Below, in pieces: positions 61,227 to 64,000 of a stretch of DNA of 64,000 nucleotides (position 1 is the stretch's first letter; every line of letters begins with the position of its first letter). The DNA lies in the NCBI RefSeq assembly GCF_000260135.1, contig NZ_JH651384.1, forward strand, positions 3,438,001 to 3,502,000, read 5' to 3'. Under the pieces are notes generated by a model, which was not told where the DNA came from, made no database searches, and saw nothing but the letters and a program-made list of their open reading frames with translations. A program made the translations under genes and the position numbers. The DNA comes from Thiothrix nivea DSM 5205 (GTDB lineage: Bacteria; Pseudomonadota; Gammaproteobacteria; Thiotrichales; Thiotrichaceae).

Positions 61227-61597
61227 TTAAGCCGCTTCCTTTTGCTGAGGTATGATATGCATATCATCAGCGTAAGGGCAAACCAATGCGCCTGATTCAT
61301 TCCGCTCAATCAAGCCCAGTTCCAGTAATGTCTGAACATCTTCATGCACCCGCTTCACATCGCGCCCGACCTGACGGGAAAGCTCACGCACCCCCATGGC
61401 TCCGCCTTGCTGCAAGGTATTGATGATCGTCCAGCGGCGTTCGGTCAGGCAGGAAAAGAATGCGCCGGGTGACTGAAAATTGACTGAAAATTGAGGGTTT
61501 CATCCTGATAGATGTCTTGCTGTGAGGCTTTTCCGGCGGCACGCAGGGCAACTTTCCAGTCAGTCTGCAATGTGATGGTCAGTGTGCGCTTTTCCAT
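61227..61597 (-). pseudogene. HTH regulator (HVO_A0114-like), frameshifted
   Basis: Reading from ATG 61597 gives MEKRTLTITLQTDWKVALRA and continues to ETLNFQS, where the frame breaks. An 11-bp tandem duplication (TGACTGAAAAT, 61470-61480 and 61481-61491 on the plus strand) shifts the frame by two. Removing one copy restores a protein of about 120 residues ending QQGGAMGVRELSRQVGRDVK, an HTH of the RVHEDV type, and YADDMHIIPQQK. The pattern (RELARxxGRDxKRVHEDV) is that of a MarR-like winged-helix family often found as an antitoxin or regulator. A near-identical copy lies at 63736-64000. Confidence 0.8.
61247..61482 (-). repeat. Direct-repeat copy 1 of the HTH gene
   Basis: The 236 bp match 63756-64000 with three substitutions and one in-frame 9-bp gap, in the same orientation. 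The two copies bracket the nuclease and AlbA/Schlafen genes, so homologous recombination between them would delete about 2.5 kb. Confidence 0.85.
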
Positions 61598-61622
61598 ATT
61601 TTTACGGACAGTTTACGGACAG

Positions 61623-62438
61623 TTAATGCTTCGCGCGCAAGGTTTGGATCTCTTCCAGTGACAGCCCGGCGACACGGGCAATTTCTTCATCAGGAAGGAT
61701 GCCAAGTTGTAACAGGCTGCGGGCAACATCCAGCGCTTTTTTGTGTTCGCCTTCAGCAAGCCCTGCCTTCATCCCCCACCGGTACGATGCAAATTTGGTG
61801 ATGTCCACTTCAGTCAGCATTTTTTCGGCCTCCTCGATATTGGTTTGCAGGTCGCGGTTTTCCGCCAGGGTTTCGAGCATTTCAAAGTAGTTGCGGAAAC
61901 CGCTTTCGTCTTCGCCCATAAGCTCGCGCAACCGCAGCACGATATAGTTGACCATTTCCTGTTCGGGCTTGCCCTTGAAGTCACACAGGATGGCCAGCAC
62001 CAGTGCGTCGGGCGTGTCCTGGGTCAGCAGCAAGCTGCAATCCACCGTGTGCATGTCCAGCACCGCATAGCGGTAAGTGAACGCGGGCGCTTCCCAGCAA
62101 TCCGGCATGGCCAGCTTGTCTTTGCCGATGTAGATCAGATGCTGGTGAATCCTTTCCTGCGGATGGGCGAACTGGATGTCGCTGAAATACCGCAACATGC
62201 GCAACGGCATCAAGGATTCATTCTGGTTCTGGATTTCGATGTGCAGGATGAAATCCTCGGCCTTGCCCAAGTCGTGCATCCTGGCGACCAGATCAGCGCG
62301 GCGTTGTTCAACCCGCTGGTGTTCGGTATCCAGCAATTCCACCGTTTGGGTATCCACCTGAAAACCCAACAATAAATTGGCAATATCGGCGGCCAGATGG
62401 CCGAGCACGGATTTGCTGATAACGTCTTTCTTTCCCAT
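61623..62438 (-). CDS. Rpn-type PD-(D/E)XK nuclease
   Basis: A 271-residue protein of the Rpn / PD-(D/E)XK family transposase-like nucleases (often annotated Rpn or DUF4351-related). The nuclease core includes RRADLVARMH and the FILHIEIQNQNE motif, with the Glu-x-Gln typical of this subgroup (about 62-71), followed by MPLRMLRYF. The C-terminus carries a helix-rich region (KKALDVARSLLQLG, EEIARVAGLSLEEIQ) like the tail of these proteins. Members promote recombination and cleave DNA in E. coli. It sits between two HTH gene copies. Confidence 0.87.
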   Translation of the reverse strand: MGKKDVISKSVLGHLAADIANLLLGFQVDTQTVELLDTEHQRVEQRRADLVARMHDLGKAEDFILHIEIQNQNESLMPLRMLRYFSDIQFAHPQERIHQHLIYIGKDKLAMPDCWEAPAFTYRYAVLDMHTVDCSLLLTQDTPDALVLAILCDFKGKPEQEMVNYIVLRLRELMGEDESGFRNYFEMLETLAENRDLQTNIEEAEKMLTEVDITKFASYRWGMKAGLAEGEHKKALDVARSLLQLGILPDEEIARVAGLSLEEIQTLRAKH

Positions 62439-62458
62439 GGGGGCAGTATAGCAATGTC

Positions 62459-62502
62459 AGCTTTGCAATGTGACGGTCAGTAGACGCTTTTGCACGGTCA
62501 TA
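62459..62502 (-). pseudogene. 5' fragment of a third HTH gene copy
   Basis: On the minus strand ATGACCGTGCAAAAGCG and the following bases read MTVQKRLLTVTLQS then stop, matching the start of the HTH genes (MEKRTLTITLQT). It lies between the AlbA/Schlafen gene and the nuclease gene. This short relic indicates that the nuclease gene or its flank replaced the rest of a copy. Confidence 0.5.
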
Positions 62503-63670
62503 ATGGTTGGTTCAAATTCTTACGCCACACCGTTACCTTGAACAAACACCCTTCCCGGTCATCCTCAAAATCAATCTGCGGGTAAACCCCCAGCGCCCGG
62601 CGGATGCCGGAACCCAGCCCGTGATAGGGCAACACGCCCTTGGCTGCGTAGGAGAGCAGGATAGGGTTGCGGCTGTTGGCATTACCGCTGCGGATTTTGG
62701 CGACCGTCAGGTTATTGGGCAAATGGCCGGGGCTGATGATTTCGATACGGTTGTCGTAGATGAAAACACGGATGGGCGCGTCGATCAGATAGTCACGATG
62801 CACCAGCGCGTTGACCAGCAATTCCTCGAATACCACGGGCGGGACTTCCGGCGTACCCGGCGCGTTGACGCCGCGACCTGCCTGAACCTTGTGCAGGTTG
62901 CGCATGATGAAGGCCAGCGTGTCGTCGTAAATCTTGCGCAGTGCGCCCTCAAAGTCTTCTGTGTCCAGATAAGCGTCGGCGTGGATTTCATTGCCGGGGT
63001 AGCGGATGGCCTTGACCACGAACTGGGGTTTGATCCATTGCGGACGTTCTGCGAACAACAGTACACCAGCCAGATTCAGTTGCCCTTCATCAGTCGCCAG
63101 ACTCATGTTTTGCAGCAGGCGCAGCAGTTCTTGTGGCGAATCCGGGTAGGGGATGCCGTACACGTCTTGCAGGAAATCGCGGAAACGCAGCTTGTCCAGT
63201 TTGTCGATACCCGCTTTGGTGGGGAGTTCATCAGCATGGAACTGACCTGTGACCTGAAACAGGCGGCGCAATTCTTCCTTGGAGTTGATGCGGCGTTTAT
63301 CCGCGCCATTCTTGAGCCAGATGACGCCGTTTTTGTCGAAATAAGGTTTGTCCAAACCTTGTGGAATCGTGAGACGGACGACTAGATTGCCGTTGTCGAG
63401 CCGGATGTTTTCGGTCTGTACGTGCAGGGGGCTGCGCACTAGTTGGCTGGCGGTGTTGCTGATCAACTGGTTGATGCGCCCGACATCCTGCGGAGCAAGT
63501 CCCGGCGTGGAGCCGTCGTCCGCCACCCCAATGTAAATGACGCCGCCGTTGGAATTGGCGAAAGCGGCCATTTCGGCAGCAAGCGATTCGGCATTGCGGA
63601 CATCGGCCTTGAACTGGCGGGTACTGTCTTCCTGCAAGGCAATTTCGGCCAACAACTCGCGTGCATTCAT
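62498..63670 (-). CDS. AlbA_2 (Schlafen-type) ATP-binding protein
   Basis: A 390-residue protein. The N-terminal AlbA_2/Schlafen domain (about 10-130) has DSTRQFKADV, the AAFANSNGGVIYIGVADDG motif and GVIWLKNGADKR. The C-terminal GHKL-like ATPase region (about 280-385) shows ELLVNALVHRDY, IRVFIYDNRIEIISPG, and GLGSGIRRAL. Family members are putative transcriptional regulators or helicase-associated factors, and some belong to anti-phage loci. Its position between HTH copies and a nuclease is in keeping with a defence or mobile role, which is unproved. Complete, with ATG 63670. Confidence 0.88.
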   Translation of the reverse strand: MNARELLAEIALQEDSTRQFKADVRNAESLAAEMAAFANSNGGVIYIGVADDGSTPGLAPQDVGRINQLISNTASQLVRSPLHVQTENIRLDNGNLVVRLTIPQGLDKPYFDKNGVIWLKNGADKRRINSKEELRRLFQVTGQFHADELPTKAGIDKLDKLRFRDFLQDVYGIPYPDSPQELLRLLQNMSLATDEGQLNLAGVLLFAERPQWIKPQFVVKAIRYPGNEIHADAYLDTEDFEGALRKIYDDTLAFIMRNLHKVQAGRGVNAPGTPEVPPVVFEELLVNALVHRDYLIDAPIRVFIYDNRIEIISPGHLPNNLTVAKIRSGNANSRNPILLSYAAKGVLPYHGLGSGIRRALGVYPQIDFEDDREGCLFKVTVWRKNLNQPL

Positions 63671-63735
63671 GTTATTACCTCCCGCTCTCAGTATATGTCA
63701 GGGCGTGCATATTGCAGTTACTATCTGTATTCGTT

Positions 63736-64000
63736 TCAAGCTGCTTTTACTTGTCGAGGTATGATATGCATGTCCACATGAATATCAGCGTAAGGGCAAA
63801 CCAATGCGCCTGATTCATTCCGCTCAATCAAGCCCAGTTCCAGTAATGTCTGAACATCTTCATGCACCCGCTTCACATCGCGCCCGACCTGACGGGCAAG
63901 CTCACGCACCCCCATGGCTCCGCCTTGCTGCAAGGTATTGATGATCGTCCAGCGGCGTTCGGTCAGGCGGGAAAAGAATGCGCCGGGCGACTGAAAATTG
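63736..64000 (-). CDS. HTH regulator (HVO_A0114-like), cut by window end
   Basis: The 3' part of an HTH gene, open from the right edge of the window to the stop at 63736. It reads NFQSPGAFFSRLTERRW, then a winged-helix with GVRELARQVGRDVKRVHEDV, ending YADIHVDMHIIPRQVKAA. It carries three extra residues (IHV) relative to the frameshifted copy at 61227-61597. Whether the 11-bp duplication is absent here cannot be seen because the sequence ends just at that place. Probably the intact parent copy. Binding site and target unknown. Confidence 0.8.
   Translation of the reverse strand, partial: NFQSPGAFFSRLTERRWTIINTLQQGGAMGVRELARQVGRDVKRVHEDVQTLLELGLIERNESGALVCPYADIHVDMHIIPRQVKAA

Noticed and set aside
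1-64000. tRNA, rRNA, riboswitch or prophage
   Set aside because: No cloverleaf-like segments, rRNA stretches, phage structural genes or integrase were recognised.

Overview
The window looks like a chromosomal piece of a sulfur-oxidising, nitrogen-fixing gammaproteobacterium, most likely Thiothrix or a close relative. This is inferred from gene content: nifEN with a sigma54/NifA promoter, ppc, a type II secretion block, an ABC-exported polysaccharide cluster, and immune-type TIR/MoxR/FGE genes of the kind seen in large filamentous gammaproteobacteria. No rRNA, tRNA, CRISPR array or prophage was seen.

Layout. (1) 1-7.9 kb is an accessory island. It opens with a tightly overlapping run: a membrane protein cut by the window edge, a TIR protein, a MoxR-type AAA+ ATPase, and a 946-residue vWA-like/FGE (C-type-lectin fold) protein. 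The FGE C-terminus has the signature of a diversity-generating retroelement (DGR) variable region. The operon ends in a truncated gene resembling the DGR-associated HRDC accessory gene. A UPF0175/DUF3368 toxin-antitoxin pair, a 127-bp MITE with a 9-bp target duplication and a long palindromic repeat separate it from a second, stand-alone FGE protein with a second variable region. No reverse transcriptase or template repeat is present, so diversification would have to act in trans or be extinct. (2) 7.9-11.7 kb: DUF3025, SWIM zinc-finger and periplasmic vWA proteins. (3) 11.9-17.7 kb: gspEFGHIJK. (4) 17.6-38.3 kb: envelope polysaccharide genes (WecA, a CpsB-type PHP phosphatase, ManB, a WbaP-type transferase, Wzm/Wzt, O-antigen ligase and many glycosyltransferases), interrupted by oxyR and ettA. 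(5) 38.3-41.5 kb: recC without recB or recD. (6) 41.7-46.2 kb: an SGNH hydrolase, a methyltransferase, and a carbamoyltransferase-SxtJ-DUF5989 trio. (7) 46.3-54.3 kb: housekeeping genes (HAD phosphatase, rppH, hemJ, a TlpA-like thioredoxin, argC, bactofilin, erpA, ppc). (8) 54.5-58.2 kb: a phasin, then nifN and nifE read from a sigma54 promoter. (9) 58.3-64 kb: a second accessory island with a TIR transmembrane protein beside a secreted TPR protein carrying 150-bp tandem repeats, then a PD-(D/E)XK Rpn-type nuclease and an AlbA/Schlafen ATP-binding protein between two near-identical copies of an HTH gene. One HTH copy is frameshifted by an 11-bp tandem duplication.

The most interesting system is in region 1: a TIR + MoxR + vWA/FGE operon of the type proposed to be a conflict (immune/self-recognition) system, with a sensor domain that appears to be rewritten by a retroelement. 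Region 9 holds a second TIR module with a different sensor design. Three copies of a REP-like palindrome (one inside an FGE gene, one inside the gspH leader) and the MITE show active small-repeat traffic.
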